A stretch of DNA of 64,000 nucleotides from Clostridia bacterium (lineage in GTDB: Bacteria > Bacillota > Clostridia > Christensenellales > Aristaeellaceae). Both the position numbers and the translations under genes were made by a program. Positions 45,400-54,961 of the stretch are shown here, piece by piece. The notes under the pieces were generated by a model. It did not search any database, was not told the origin of the DNA, and saw only the letters and a list, made by a program, of their open reading frames with translations. Position 1 is the stretch's first letter. Each line of letters opens with the position of its first letter. The stretch is from contig JAFRBK010000027.1 of assembly GCA_017404985.1 (NCBI GenBank), positions 1 to 64,000 of the forward strand, read 5' to 3'.

Positions 45400-46872
45400 A
45401 TGAAGCTTTGTGAACTGCTGACTGAAGTGCCTTATGTGGTGGAAACCCGGGGCAATATGGATACAGAAATCCGGGAGCTGGTCTCCGCCAGCCGGGACAA
45501 ATCGGAGGGAGGCCTGTTTTTCTGCATTGTCGGGGCGCGCTTTGACGCGCACGATTTCGCCCTGGAAGCGGTGGACAACGGCTGCGTTGCCCTGATCGTG
45601 GAACATTTTGTTGAATTGGATGTTCCCCAGGTCCGGGTCAGCAACGGCCGCGCGGCGATGGCTAGGATTGCGGAGGCATTCTACCGTTTTCCCGCCCGCG
45701 GCATGCGGATGATCGGCATTACCGGGACGAAGGGCAAGACCACCACGACATATCTGCTTCAGAGCATCTGCGAGAAAGCGGGCATGAAATGCGGCATTAT
45801 CGGATCCACCGGAACCGTGGTGGCCAACCAGCACCTGGACAGCAAGCTGACCACGCCGGACCCGATCGATCTGCAGAAAATGCTGCGGGTGATGGCGGAT
45901 GAAGGCGTTCAGGTGGTCTGCATGGAAGTGTCCGCCCACGCCATCGACATGAACCGGCTGGATGGGATGACCTTTGAGGTGGGCTGCTATACCAACCTGA
46001 GCCAGGACCATCTCGATTATTTCTATACCATGGAGCGGTATTTTGAAACCAAAAAGCAGTTCTTCCTGAGCGGCATGGTGAAAAACGCTGCCATTAACGC
46101 GGACGACGAAACCGCCCTGAAGCTGCAGGACGGCCTGGAGATTCCCAGGCTTACCTACGGAATCTGCGTGGATGCGGACGTTTTTGCGCGGGACATTGAG
46201 ATCACGGAGGAAGGCGTCCATTTCAAAGTCCGGCTCCACGGGGCGGATGAATTCGCAATCAACATGCACATGACCGGCATGTTCAACGTATACAATGCTT
46301 TGGCAGCGACCAGCTGCGCCCTGATTATGGGCATTTCCCCGGAGCAGATCCGTTTGGGGCTGGAGGCTGTTACAAGGGTGCCGGGACGTATCGAAGTGCT
46401 TCAGACCGGAACCCCGTACAAAGTGATTCTGGACTACAGCCATTCTCCTGATGCGCTGGAGAACATTCTGAAAACCGTCCGTCAGTTTACCCGGAACCGG
46501 GTCATTGCCCTGTTCGGCTGCGGCGGGGACCGGGACAAGGGAAAACGTCCCATGATGGGGGAAATCGGCGGGAAGCTGGCGGATTACTGCATCCTGACTT
46601 CTGACAACCCCCGGACGGAAAACCCGATGGTGATCCTCGCCGCGATCGAAAAGGGCATCAAGCCTACCGGCGGCCGGTATGAAGTGATCGAGAACCGGCG
46701 GGAGGCCATTGACAGGGCGCTGCGCATGGCTGAAGACGGAGACGTCATTGTGCTGGCGGGAAAAGGTCATGAAACCTATCAGGAGATCATGGGCATCAAA
46801 CGGCCTTTTGACGAAAAAGTCATCGTCAGCGAGCTGCTTCTGAAGATAAAGAAAGAGAGCGAGGAGGCATAA
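45400..46872 (+). CDS. murE: UDP-MurNAc-tripeptide synthetase, meso-DAP type
   Basis: This ligase adds the third amino acid to the peptidoglycan precursor. The 490 residues show the ATP loop IGITGTKGKTTTTYLLQS, the substrate-binding TTPDPIDLQKML, the central EVSAHAIDMNRLDG and the C-terminal LDYSHSPDALENIL. The SDNPRTENP motif near residue 403 is the DNPR signature that selects meso-diaminopimelate. AAAAGGA precedes the ATG. A TATAAT at 45362-45367 may be an internal -10, but no -35 matches it. murF, normally next, is missing. Confidence 0.96.
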   Translation: MKLCELLTEVPYVVETRGNMDTEIRELVSASRDKSEGGLFFCIVGARFDAHDFALEAVDNGCVALIVEHFVELDVPQVRVSNGRAAMARIAEAFYRFPARGMRMIGITGTKGKTTTTYLLQSICEKAGMKCGIIGSTGTVVANQHLDSKLTTPDPIDLQKMLRVMADEGVQVVCMEVSAHAIDMNRLDGMTFEVGCYTNLSQDHLDYFYTMERYFETKKQFFLSGMVKNAAINADDETALKLQDGLEIPRLTYGICVDADVFARDIEITEEGVHFKVRLHGADEFAINMHMTGMFNVYNALAATSCALIMGISPEQIRLGLEAVTRVPGRIEVLQTGTPYKVILDYSHSPDALENILKTVRQFTRNRVIALFGCGGDRDKGKRPMMGEIGGKLADYCILTSDNPRTENPMVILAAIEKGIKPTGGRYEVIENRREAIDRALRMAEDGDVIVLAGKGHETYQEIMGIKRPFDEKVIVSELLLKIKKESEEA

Positions 46873-46877
46873 GCGCC

Positions 46878-47888
46878 ATGTACAGGATGATGGGGGCTAT
46901 GCTGCTGTCGCTGGGAATTGCCCTGGCAGCAGGGCCGAAGCTGATTGCATGGCTGAGAAAACTGCATTTCGGGCAGACCATTTATGAACTGGGCCCTGCG
47001 CACCAGAAAAAACAGGGAACCCCCGTGATGGGCGGGCTGATGATGGCTGCCGGCATTCTGGCAGCCTCGCTGATTTGCCATCCCGCCTGCTGGCAGGGCG
47101 GAGAAGATTTCGTCATTCCCCTGCTGGCGGTGTCGTTTCTCAGCATGGGCGTCGGGTTCGCCGACGACTATATCAAGGCTGTCCGGAAGCAGCATGAAGG
47201 GCTGAAGCCCCTACAGAAAATTGCGGGGCAGGTGGTGGTGGCTGCCGGATTCAGCGTTTACTGTTATTTCCATCCCGCAGTGGGCAGCAAGGTGCTGGTT
47301 CCTTTTCTGAACACGGAATGGGATCTGGGAATCTGGTATCTGCCGCTGATGACGCTGACCGTGATTTTTATCGTCAACAGCAGCAATCTGCAGGACGGCC
47401 TGGATGGATTGCTGGGAACCGTCAGCGCGGTCGGATCCTCCGCATGGGCGATGATCTGTGTGGTGCTGATTGCGCTGGCCGGCGCGGGTTCTTCCGATAT
47501 TCCGGGCCTGAATACAATCGGCGTATTCGCCCTGGCGATGGCCGGCGCCTGTATCGGTTTTCTGCGGTACAACCGGTATCCGGCAAAAATATTCATGGGA
47601 GATACGGGAAGCATGCTGCTGGGCGGAGGAATGGCTGCCATCGCGCTGCTTCTGCGCAGGCCGTTTCTGCTTCTGCTGATCTGCTTCACCCCTGTCATGA
47701 GCAGCGTAAGCGTCATCATTCAGCGATATTACTTTAAGCTTACCCACGGGAAACGGATTTTCCTGATGAGCCCGATCCATCATCATTTTGAGAAGAAAGG
47801 TTACTCAGAAACGCAGATTGTCAGCATGTATGCGGGCATTACACTGGTGCTGGGCACAATCGCGGTTCTGAGCGTGGTAGCCGGATGA
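46878..47888 (+). CDS. mraY: Phospho-MurNAc-pentapeptide transferase
   Basis: This integral membrane enzyme transfers the precursor to undecaprenyl phosphate, making lipid I. The chain has 336 residues and about ten membrane segments. Key motifs are KKQGTPVMGGLMM, VGFADDYIKAVRKQHEGLKP (catalytic Asp pair), NSSNLQDGLDGLLG, FMGDTGSMLLGG and SPIHHHFEKKGYSE. GAGGAGG ends murE and serves as the ribosome-binding site. Confidence 0.96.
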   Translation: MYRMMGAMLLSLGIALAAGPKLIAWLRKLHFGQTIYELGPAHQKKQGTPVMGGLMMAAGILAASLICHPACWQGGEDFVIPLLAVSFLSMGVGFADDYIKAVRKQHEGLKPLQKIAGQVVVAAGFSVYCYFHPAVGSKVLVPFLNTEWDLGIWYLPLMTLTVIFIVNSSNLQDGLDGLLGTVSAVGSSAWAMICVVLIALAGAGSSDIPGLNTIGVFALAMAGACIGFLRYNRYPAKIFMGDTGSMLLGGGMAAIALLLRRPFLLLLICFTPVMSSVSVIIQRYYFKLTHGKRIFLMSPIHHHFEKKGYSETQIVSMYAGITLVLGTIAVLSVVAG

Positions 47889-47971
47889 GAAAGACAGGAT
47901 TCCTTCTGCCAGGAGGGGATGCTGTAGAATCCGGCAGTGCATTATCCGGAGAGCCCGGGAGGGAAACAACG

Positions 47972-49333
47972 ATGAACTATGAAAAGAAAAAGGTTCTGGT
48001 GGTCGGAATGGCCAGAAGCGGCGTGGCCGCGGCCCAGCTGCTGCGCGCATACGGCGCGGTGGTAACGGTGAACGACAGCAAGCCGGAAAAGGAACTCGGA
48101 GACCAGCTGAAGGCCCTGGAAGGGCTCCAGCTGGAACGGCGTTTTGGGTGCGGCGCCATGGAACTGCTGGAAGGGCAGGATTGCCTGGTGATCAGCCCGG
48201 GCATTCCGGATACAGCGCCTTTTGTCAAAAAAGCCCGGGAAATGGGCATGTATGTAATCGGCGAACTGGAGCTGGCTTCCCAGCTGAGCAAAGGCACGAT
48301 GGTTTCCGTCAGCGGGACAAACGGAAAAACCACGACTGTTTCCCTGCTGGGCGAAATCTTCCGCAACAGCGGGAAAACGACCCACGTCGTGGGGAATATC
48401 GGCTATCCCTATTCCCTGGCGGCGCTGGTCAGCAAGGAAGAGGATGTTATCGTCTGCGAGGTATCCTCTTTCCAGATGGAAACGGCGGATACATTCCATC
48501 CGCATGTGGCCCTGCTGACCAACATTACCGAGGACCACCTGAACCGGCATGGAACGATGGCTGTGTATACGGCGCTGAAAATGCGCATGTTTGAAAACCA
48601 GACGGAGGAGGATTTTGCGGTATTCAATGCCGACGATCCGGGGCTGAATGGACTGTCTTCCCAGGTAAAAGCGAAGGTTTTGCAGTTCAGCCGCCTGAAG
48701 GAAGTGGCAGAAGGCGCCTTTGTCCGGGACGGTACGGTCGTGATCCGGATGGGCGGAAATGAGAAAAAGGTCTGCCGCACCGACGAAATCCGGATTCCGG
48801 GCCCGCACAATCTGGAAAATGCGCTGGGCGCGGTATGCGTGGCCGCGGCGATGAATGTTCCGATTCCGGTGATCCGGTACAGCCTGAAAACGTTCCGGGG
48901 CGTGGAGCATCGGATCGAAACGGTTCGGGAACTGGACGGGGTGGAGTACATCAACGACAGCAAAGGCACCAATGTGGATTCCACCATTAAGGCCGTCCAG
49001 ACCATGAACCAGCCGACGGTGATCATTCTCGGCGGATACGACAAGCATACCTCCTTTGATCCGCTGAGCCGGGAGATTGTTCGGAGTCCCATGATCTGCC
49101 ACGCAGTCCTGATCGGGGAAACGGCCGGCCTGATTCAGAACAGCCTGGAAAAAGCAGGGTTCACCGCCATCAGCCACGCGGACAGCCTGCGGGAAGCCGT
49201 AGAGCTGAGCCGGTCACTTGCCGGGCACGGATGGAATGTTTTGCTTTCCCCGGCCTGCGCCAGTTTCGACATGTTCCGCGATTACGAAGAACGCGGTCGG
49301 GTGTTTAAAGAAATAGTGAACGGATTGAGTTAA
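47972..49333 (+). CDS. murD: UDP-MurNAc-alanine:D-glutamate ligase
   Basis: This ligase adds D-glutamate in peptidoglycan synthesis. The Rossmann start is VLVVGMARSGVAAAQLL, the ATP loop is VSVSGTNGKTTTVSLLGE, with VCEVSSFQMETADTFHP and EDHLNRHG in the centre and YINDSKGTNVDSTIKAV in the C-terminal part. ATG 47972 follows GGGAGGG 9-10 nt upstream and gives a standard 453 residues. An ATG at 47885 overlaps the mraY stop, but it would add 29 residues of no known use. Confidence 0.95.
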   Translation: MNYEKKKVLVVGMARSGVAAAQLLRAYGAVVTVNDSKPEKELGDQLKALEGLQLERRFGCGAMELLEGQDCLVISPGIPDTAPFVKKAREMGMYVIGELELASQLSKGTMVSVSGTNGKTTTVSLLGEIFRNSGKTTHVVGNIGYPYSLAALVSKEEDVIVCEVSSFQMETADTFHPHVALLTNITEDHLNRHGTMAVYTALKMRMFENQTEEDFAVFNADDPGLNGLSSQVKAKVLQFSRLKEVAEGAFVRDGTVVIRMGGNEKKVCRTDEIRIPGPHNLENALGAVCVAAAMNVPIPVIRYSLKTFRGVEHRIETVRELDGVEYINDSKGTNVDSTIKAVQTMNQPTVIILGGYDKHTSFDPLSREIVRSPMICHAVLIGETAGLIQNSLEKAGFTAISHADSLREAVELSRSLAGHGWNVLLSPACASFDMFRDYEERGRVFKEIVNGLS

Positions 49334-49362
49334 GAACACAAAAAACAAACCAAAGTCTTTTC

Positions 49363-50418
49363 TTGGAAGTGAGTGCAGTGCAGGGTCCGGAGAACTATAA
49401 CTCCCGGCATTCCGGAAAAGCCGGGGACGGCAGGGAACAGGATTCCGGGCTTCGGGACTGGCAGCGCAATACATGGTTCGGGCCGGCGCCGCAGAACGAG
49501 AACCCCTTTGATGAACCGGAAGACGCCCCGGAACTGCGGGAATACCGTTCTGAGAATGTTAACGAACACATCGGCGATTTCTGGAAGCAGCAGTCTACCG
49601 GATACGGGTACGCACCGGTACAGCCCGGCGAACAAACCGGGCAGACGGGGAAAAACGGAAAACCGCTCCGGCAAAAAGGCGGGAAACACCCGGGAAAAAG
49701 CGGAAAGAAAGCATTTCTGACAGCCCTGGCATGCCTGATCGGGATCGTTCTGGTTCTGCGGTATGCTGTTTTTTCCGTGCGCCAGATCGACGTGATCGGC
49801 AACAGCGAGGTCAGCAATGAGGACGTCATTCAGGCGAGCGGCATCCGGACAGGGGACAACATTCTGACATTGAACGAGAAGAATGTGGCGGAAAGGATCG
49901 GGTCGGATTACCGCCTGCTGTTCCGATATCTGGAAAAAGACCTGCCCAACCGTGTGACCATCAGCGTCCGGGAACGCGAAGCCTGCTGCTGGGTGACCTA
50001 CTGCGGGGTTTTTTACGAACTGGACAAGAACAGAATGGTGCTGAACGAGACGGAGAACAGGTCCCAGATTTCCGGAGAGCTGACAGAGGTCAAAGGGCTC
50101 AGAATCCAGTCGGGCTGTTATCGGGGGCAGACCATGCTGCTGTCGTCGAGCGAACAGCAGCTGGCTTTTCATGAGCTTTTCCTCGAAATGAAGGTTCTCA
50201 GCTGTTCCGCCGACATTGCCGAAGCGGACCTGAGCACCCCTTCGTCCATTCTGCTGACCACCCGGGACGGGTATACCGTCGCGCTGGGAGACGGCACCAA
50301 TATTCATGCCAAACTTCGCAGCATGCTTCTGGTCCGTGCGGAACTCAGACGCCGGGACCTGACCGGCGGCTCCATCAATGTTTCCAATCCGGAAAGCCCG
50401 CTTTATTCCCCGAAGTAA
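49363..50418 (+). CDS. ftsQ: FtsQ/DivIB-type division protein
   Basis: This is a single-pass membrane protein of the divisome. About 110 hydrophilic, Gly/Lys-rich cytoplasmic residues precede the membrane helix (FLTALACLIGIVLVLRYAVF). The POTRA domain follows (VRQIDVIGNSEVSNEDVIQA and onward), then the beta domain. The long cytoplasmic part is typical of DivIB rather than FtsQ. The start is uncertain: TTG 49363 has no ribosome-binding site, while GTG 49378 has GGAAG 8 nt upstream. ftsW and murG, usual between murD and ftsQ, are absent. Confidence 0.85.
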   Translation: MEVSAVQGPENYNSRHSGKAGDGREQDSGLRDWQRNTWFGPAPQNENPFDEPEDAPELREYRSENVNEHIGDFWKQQSTGYGYAPVQPGEQTGQTGKNGKPLRQKGGKHPGKSGKKAFLTALACLIGIVLVLRYAVFSVRQIDVIGNSEVSNEDVIQASGIRTGDNILTLNEKNVAERIGSDYRLLFRYLEKDLPNRVTISVREREACCWVTYCGVFYELDKNRMVLNETENRSQISGELTEVKGLRIQSGCYRGQTMLLSSSEQQLAFHELFLEMKVLSCSADIAEADLSTPSSILLTTRDGYTVALGDGTNIHAKLRSMLLVRAELRRRDLTGGSINVSNPESPLYSPK

Positions 50419-50480
50419 CCAAGACATCAGAAAAATTGTTACAAAAACGCATAAAAATGTAATAAAAATCTCAAAAACGC

Positions 50481-50509
50481 TTGCAATCGATGAAGAGAAC
50501 GCTTATAAT
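50481..50509 (+). promoter_or_regulatory. Promoter for ftsA-ftsZ
   Basis: TTGCAA (50481-50486), 17 nt, TATAAT (50504-50509), 84 nt before the ftsA ATG. It follows an A/T-rich tract (50430-50475) that could act as an UP element. It gives ftsAZ a supply independent of the mraZ promoter. Confidence 0.85.
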
Positions 50510-50592
50510 ACCCATGGTATACATCTAATAGTAGGGATTCCTGCTTCATTGCTCTCGGCACGGGCCTGAGAAACAGGGGGTATGAGGGGATT

Positions 50593-51786
50593 ATGAAAAC
50601 GACGGTCGCAGCCATTGATTTCGGCACCAGCAAAATTGTTACGCTTGTTGCCGAAAACAGTGGCAGCCAGCGTTGCGATATTATCGCAGCAGGTGTGGCA
50701 AAGTATGACGGTTACCTGGAGGAAGGGTGGAACAATCCCGGCCAGCTGGATGAGGCCATCCGGCGCAGCATCGCCGATGCGGAGGAACAGTCCGGCGCCA
50801 AGATCCGGGAGATCAACGTCGGCGTTCCGGGCGCGTTCACGCGGGTTTATGCCACCAAAGTGACAATTGGCCTGAAAGGAACTGATCCCCGGGTGACATC
50901 GGCGGATGTCAAGGCGGCGTTCAACAAGGCGGCCGAAAACCTGGAAAATATGCCCGGTGTCGTGATCCATTCCAGCCCCGCGTGGTTCATGGTGGACAGC
51001 GGCAAGAAAACCCTTGAGCCTGTCGGGATGAAAGGCAGGGAGATGACAGCCTTCATCAGCTTCGTGGTTGGCAACCGGTTCTTTGTGGACGATGTGACCA
51101 ACCGGATGGCGGACCAGGGGATTGCGGTGACAGGATTCTATTCCACCAGTGCCGGCGAGGCGATGCTGTACCTGAACGAGCAGGACCGGGACCATACTTC
51201 CGTCCTGATTGATATGGGATACCTGAATACCGAGATTATCGGCGTGGAAGGAGACGCCATCATCTACCACAAGGTGCTGGATGCCGGCGGAGGCGACCTC
51301 GCCGTGGCCCTGGCGGAGGAGCTGGACATCAGCCTGAGCGCTGCGGAAGACATCAAACGCCAGTTTGTTTACGGCATCGAGACCAGCGGAGAAAGCTATG
51401 AAGTGCCCGGCGCTGACGGCCAGAAGGGAACCGCCTTTACCCGGGAACAGGTGAAGCCGGTGATCTGCAAGGCGCTGGACGAAATTGCCGAACAGATCCG
51501 GGCTGCCATCGATGACGACTTCGGCGGCCTGGGGAACTGGAGCAGCGTGTTCATGACCGGCGGCGGCCTGTGCTTCAACCGGGGCGGGAAGGAATACCTG
51601 TCCGGCAAGCTGGGGCGCCCGGTCCAGGAGACCCCCAGACGGACCACGAAGCTCAACAGCCACAGCTTCTCCAGCGCGCTGGGGCTGATGGACCTGATTA
51701 TCGACACCATTGAGCAGCAAAGACAACCAGCGGCGAGCGCCGGCGGTAAAGTCAAAGATTTCTTCCGTAGTTTGTTGGGAGGTTAA
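50593..51786 (+). CDS. ftsA: Cell division protein FtsA
   Basis: This actin-like protein tethers FtsZ to the membrane. The 397 residues include the phosphate loop [14 protein letters not shown], the FtsA-specific subdomain ([17 protein letters not shown]) and later nucleotide-binding turns [11 protein letters not shown] and [13 protein letters not shown]. The extreme C-terminus, [12 protein letters not shown], is the membrane-binding amphipathic helix. It is a little shorter than most FtsA proteins. ftsZ follows after 4 nt. Confidence 0.92.
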   Translation: MKTTVAAIDFGTSKIVTLVAENSGSQRCDIIAAGVAKYDGYLEEGWNNPGQLDEAIRRSIADAEEQSGAKIREINVGVPGAFTRVYATKVTIGLKGTDPRVTSADVKAAFNKAAENLENMPGVVIHSSPAWFMVDSGKKTLEPVGMKGREMTAFISFVVGNRFFVDDVTNRMADQGIAVTGFYSTSAGEAMLYLNEQDRDHTSVLIDMGYLNTEIIGVEGDAIIYHKVLDAGGGDLAVALAEELDISLSAAEDIKRQFVYGIETSGESYEVPGADGQKGTAFTREQVKPVICKALDEIAEQIRAAIDDDFGGLGNWSSVFMTGGGLCFNRGGKEYLSGKLGRPVQETPRRTTKLNSHSFSSALGLMDLIIDTIEQQRQPAASAGGKVKDFFRSLLGG

Positions 51787-51790
51787 GAAC

Positions 51791-53263
51791 ATGATCGAAT
51801 TCAAAAATGAGGAGCAGAACACTTTTGCCTCCATTAAGGTTGTCGGATGCGGCGGCGGCGGTAACAATGCTGTGAACCGCATGGTGGATGCCGGGCTGCG
51901 CGGGGTTGAGTTTATTTCCATCAATACAGACCGTCAGGCACTGGGACAGTCGAGTGCCTCCGTCAAAATCCAGATCGGTGAAAAACTGACAAAGGGCCTT
52001 GGCGCCGGCGCGATTCCCGAGGTGGGACGCAGGGCTGCGGAGGAAAGCAGGGAAGAGATTGCCCAGGCGCTGAAGGGCGCCGACCTGGTTTTCATTACAG
52101 CCGGCATGGGCGGCGGAACCGGTACGGGCGCTGCGCCCATTGTGGCGGAAATTGCCCGGGACCTGGGCACCCTGACCATCGCTGTGGTGACCAAACCGTT
52201 CAGCTTTGAAGGCAAGCAGCGCATGAAGAATGCCGAGGCGGGAATTGCGGAGCTGAAACAGCATGTGGACACGCTGGTGGTGATTCCCAACGACCGGCTG
52301 TTGCAGGTGGTCAACAAGGGGACCACGATGCTGGAAGCTTTCCGGATCGCCGACGACGTGCTGCGCCAGGGCATCCAGGGTATCAGCGACCTGATTGCTG
52401 TGCCGGCAATGATCAACCTGGACTTCGCGGATGTCAAGACCGTGATGGAATCCGGCGGCATGGCCCATATGGGCATTGGCATCGGAAGCGGCGAGAACAG
52501 GCTCGTGGAAGCGGCCAAGAACGCGATTGCCTCTCCGCTGCTGGAAACCAATATCGAAGGCGCACGTGCCGTGCTGATCAATGTGACGGGCGGCGCCGAC
52601 ATCTCCATCGTGGATATCAATGAAGCCGCCAACCTGATTATGGAAGAGGCGGATCCGGATGCCAATATCATCTTCGGCGCCGGCATTGACGAAACCATGG
52701 GTGAGGATGTGCGGATTACCGTGATTGCCACCGGGTTTGAGAAGACGCCTTTCCCGACCAAGGAACCGGCCAAGAAACCCAGGGAGATTGAGCACGAACG
52801 CCTCTACGGCTCCTTTGGGACCAACTTTACCAAACCGGAAACTCCCGCGACCCGGGAATACTTTGATACTACCGCCCCCACCATCGGAAGCGGCACCTTC
52901 TCCGGCGGAAGCACCGGTGAGATGCCTACCTTCATGGGCAGCAGCCGTCCCAGCATGGGCGTGCCCGGCATGGTGAATACCGGATCCTTCCAAACCGGCT
53001 TCAGCTATCAGCAGGGACAGAACCTGCAGCCCACGCGGCCTTTCCAGACGGTGGGCAGCCAGACCGGCTCGAATCCGATGGCCGGAAACGCCCCGGGAAC
53101 CGGAGCATTTCCCCCTTCCCAGCCGTCTCCCTATCAGCCGGTATTCAACAGCAACGGGCAGATCACCGGGCAGACCGGCCCCTTCCAGCCGATTCCGCAA
53201 AACCAGGCGATGGCGACCGACGACCACGGCGTTCCCGGCTTCCTGCGCAGAAAGAAAGGCTGA
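51791..53263 (+). CDS. ftsZ: Cell division protein FtsZ
   Basis: This tubulin-like GTPase forms the division ring. The N-terminal part has [15 protein letters not shown] and the tubulin signature [13 protein letters not shown]. The T7 loop region is [11 protein letters not shown]. The GTPase core ends near residue 320. A long Pro/Gly/Gln-rich linker (about 155 residues) leads to the conserved C-terminal peptide [10 protein letters not shown], used by FtsA. The linker is longer than in Bacillus FtsZ. GGGAGG precedes ATG 51791. Confidence 0.97.
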   Translation: MIEFKNEEQNTFASIKVVGCGGGGNNAVNRMVDAGLRGVEFISINTDRQALGQSSASVKIQIGEKLTKGLGAGAIPEVGRRAAEESREEIAQALKGADLVFITAGMGGGTGTGAAPIVAEIARDLGTLTIAVVTKPFSFEGKQRMKNAEAGIAELKQHVDTLVVIPNDRLLQVVNKGTTMLEAFRIADDVLRQGIQGISDLIAVPAMINLDFADVKTVMESGGMAHMGIGIGSGENRLVEAAKNAIASPLLETNIEGARAVLINVTGGADISIVDINEAANLIMEEADPDANIIFGAGIDETMGEDVRITVIATGFEKTPFPTKEPAKKPREIEHERLYGSFGTNFTKPETPATREYFDTTAPTIGSGTFSGGSTGEMPTFMGSSRPSMGVPGMVNTGSFQTGFSYQQGQNLQPTRPFQTVGSQTGSNPMAGNAPGTGAFPPSQPSPYQPVFNSNGQITGQTGPFQPIPQNQAMATDDHGVPGFLRRKKG

Positions 53264-53278
53264 AGAGCATGCTTTTTT

Positions 53279-53312
53279 CCGGCGGAACGATGAACTCGTT
53301 CCGCCGGTTTCT
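53279..53312 (+). terminator. Intrinsic terminator after ftsZ
   Basis: CCGGCGGAACGA (53279-53290) and TCGTTCCGCCGG (53296-53307) form a 12-bp perfect stem followed by TTTCT. Confidence 0.9.
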
Positions 53313-53364
53313 CGTACAGGGAGCTTTCCGATGCGCCTGACAGGCATGGCGGAAAACAAAAGTC

Positions 53365-53393
53365 TGGAAAAAGGCAGCCCTGTGGAGTATAAT
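53365..53393 (+). promoter_or_regulatory. Possible promoter for the binding-lipoprotein gene
   Basis: TATAAT (53388-53393) is a perfect -10. The -35, TGGAAA (53365-53370), is weak at 17 nt spacing. Confidence 0.5.
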
Positions 53394-53440
53394 ATAACCT
53401 CTATGGAGAGATTGACGAACCAGGGACAGGAGGAAGACCA

Positions 53441-54940
53441 ATGCGCAGGTTATTTGCTTTGATTCTTGCGGCTTTCCTGCTTTGCACAGGGTGCGCTGCA
53501 GCAGAACAGGCCCAGAAAGCTCCGGATTTTATCCTGGAAGGGAATGACGGGAGTTCTGCCGGGCACGTATGGGAGACAAATCTCTTTTTTACCCGGATGC
53601 AGGAAAAAACGGGGATCAGTTTCCAGTTCCGCCAGTATTCCGACGACAGCAGCTGGACGGCCCGAAAAGAGGAGATTCTTGCCGGCACGGACCTACCGGA
53701 TGTGCTGTTCAAGGCCGGGCTGACCGGGCAGGATATCCAGAAGATGTATGCGGCCGGGACCCTGATTGACCTTTCCCCGTATCTGGAACAGTACGCTCCG
53801 GACCTGTGGAAGCTGCTTCAGGAACACGAAGACTGGAAAAAGGCCGTGACGCTGCCGGACGGCGCGATTCCCGCGTTGCCGAGCATCAATACGCTGCAAA
53901 GCAACAATATGCTCTGGATCAATTCCGACTGGCTGAAAAACCTGAAGCTGGAAACACCGACAACGGCGGAGGAACTGACGGAGGTGCTGCGCAGGTTCCG
54001 GGACGGGGACCCGAACCGGAACGGCCAGAAGGACGAAATACCCCTGTCCTTCCTCGGGATGTGGGAGCTGCGGTTCCTGGGGCATGCCTTCGGCATGATT
54101 GACAATGATTATTATGTCACCCTGAAGGACGGAAAAGTTACGTCCTCCCTGGCTTCCGAGGAAAACCGGCAGTTCCTGGCCTGGCTGCACCAGCTCTGGG
54201 AGGAAGGCTTGCTGGATCCCAGCGGTTTCAATACCGCGGATTCCCTTCGCCAGATTACGGATGAGAAGAAAACGATCCCCTACGGCTCCTTCTTCTCCCT
54301 TTCCCCGGCAACTGTGGTTCCGTCGGCTGCCGTGGACCAGTACAGCATTGTGCAGCCGCTTCAGTACAACGGAACCCAGATCTACCGGGACCTGCTGGGG
54401 GACGTGGTCCGGGGAACGTTTGCAATCACCAAAGACTGCAAGGAGCCGGAAAAACTGGTCGCCTGGGTGAATACCCTGTATACCGCGGAAGGGGCCCGCA
54501 TGGCCCAGTACGGCATCGAGGGCGATGAATACATGTGGGAGGAAAGCGGCTACTGGAACTGGAACGCGGATATGGAGACCGTGGCCAATGTGTATCTGAC
54601 GGAGCATACCATCGGGGAAGGCGGGGTCATGCCCGGGGTATCCGCATGGGATTTCCAGCTGGAATACGCTGTGGACACTGTACGCAAAACGGTGGAGCAG
54701 ATGGCGGAGCTGAAAAAGGTTTCCGTGCTTCCGTATCCCCAGGTGTGGCTGAGCGCGGAAGACCAGGAGACGATCCTTTCGATTCAGTATGACCTGTCTG
54801 ACTATGCCGAAAAGGCCATGGCCTGTTTTGTGACCGGGGACACGCCGCTGGATGACGAACACTGGAATGCTTTCACGGAAAAACTGAACGAACTGGGACT
54901 TGAGAAACTGATTGCGATCTGGCAGAAAGCGGCAGAATAA
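53441..54940 (+). CDS. Solute-binding protein, probable lipoprotein (orphan)
   Basis: This 499-residue binding protein belongs to the large sugar/peptide-type group. The signal sequence MRRLFALILAAFLLCTGCAA contains a possible lipid-anchored Cys18, though the lipobox is atypical (Cys at -3). The mature part has DDSSWTARKEEILAGTDLPD, a DGDPNRNGQKDEIPLSFLG calcium-loop-like motif and C-terminal Trp/Tyr-rich helices. CAGGAGG precedes the ATG. No permease or ATPase gene is close by; a galactokinase gene follows 21 nt later and may share its transcript, hinting at a galactose-containing ligand. Confidence 0.82.
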   Translation: MRRLFALILAAFLLCTGCAAAEQAQKAPDFILEGNDGSSAGHVWETNLFFTRMQEKTGISFQFRQYSDDSSWTARKEEILAGTDLPDVLFKAGLTGQDIQKMYAAGTLIDLSPYLEQYAPDLWKLLQEHEDWKKAVTLPDGAIPALPSINTLQSNNMLWINSDWLKNLKLETPTTAEELTEVLRRFRDGDPNRNGQKDEIPLSFLGMWELRFLGHAFGMIDNDYYVTLKDGKVTSSLASEENRQFLAWLHQLWEEGLLDPSGFNTADSLRQITDEKKTIPYGSFFSLSPATVVPSAAVDQYSIVQPLQYNGTQIYRDLLGDVVRGTFAITKDCKEPEKLVAWVNTLYTAEGARMAQYGIEGDEYMWEESGYWNWNADMETVANVYLTEHTIGEGGVMPGVSAWDFQLEYAVDTVRKTVEQMAELKKVSVLPYPQVWLSAEDQETILSIQYDLSDYAEKAMACFVTGDTPLDDEHWNAFTEKLNELGLEKLIAIWQKAAE

Positions 54941-54961
54941 TGCCGGGAACAGGAGAACACC

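Noticed and set aside
47885..47971. murD starting at the ATG that overlaps mraY
   Set aside because: The ATG at 47972 has a good ribosome-binding site and gives the standard MurD N-terminus; the extra 29 codons have no family counterpart.
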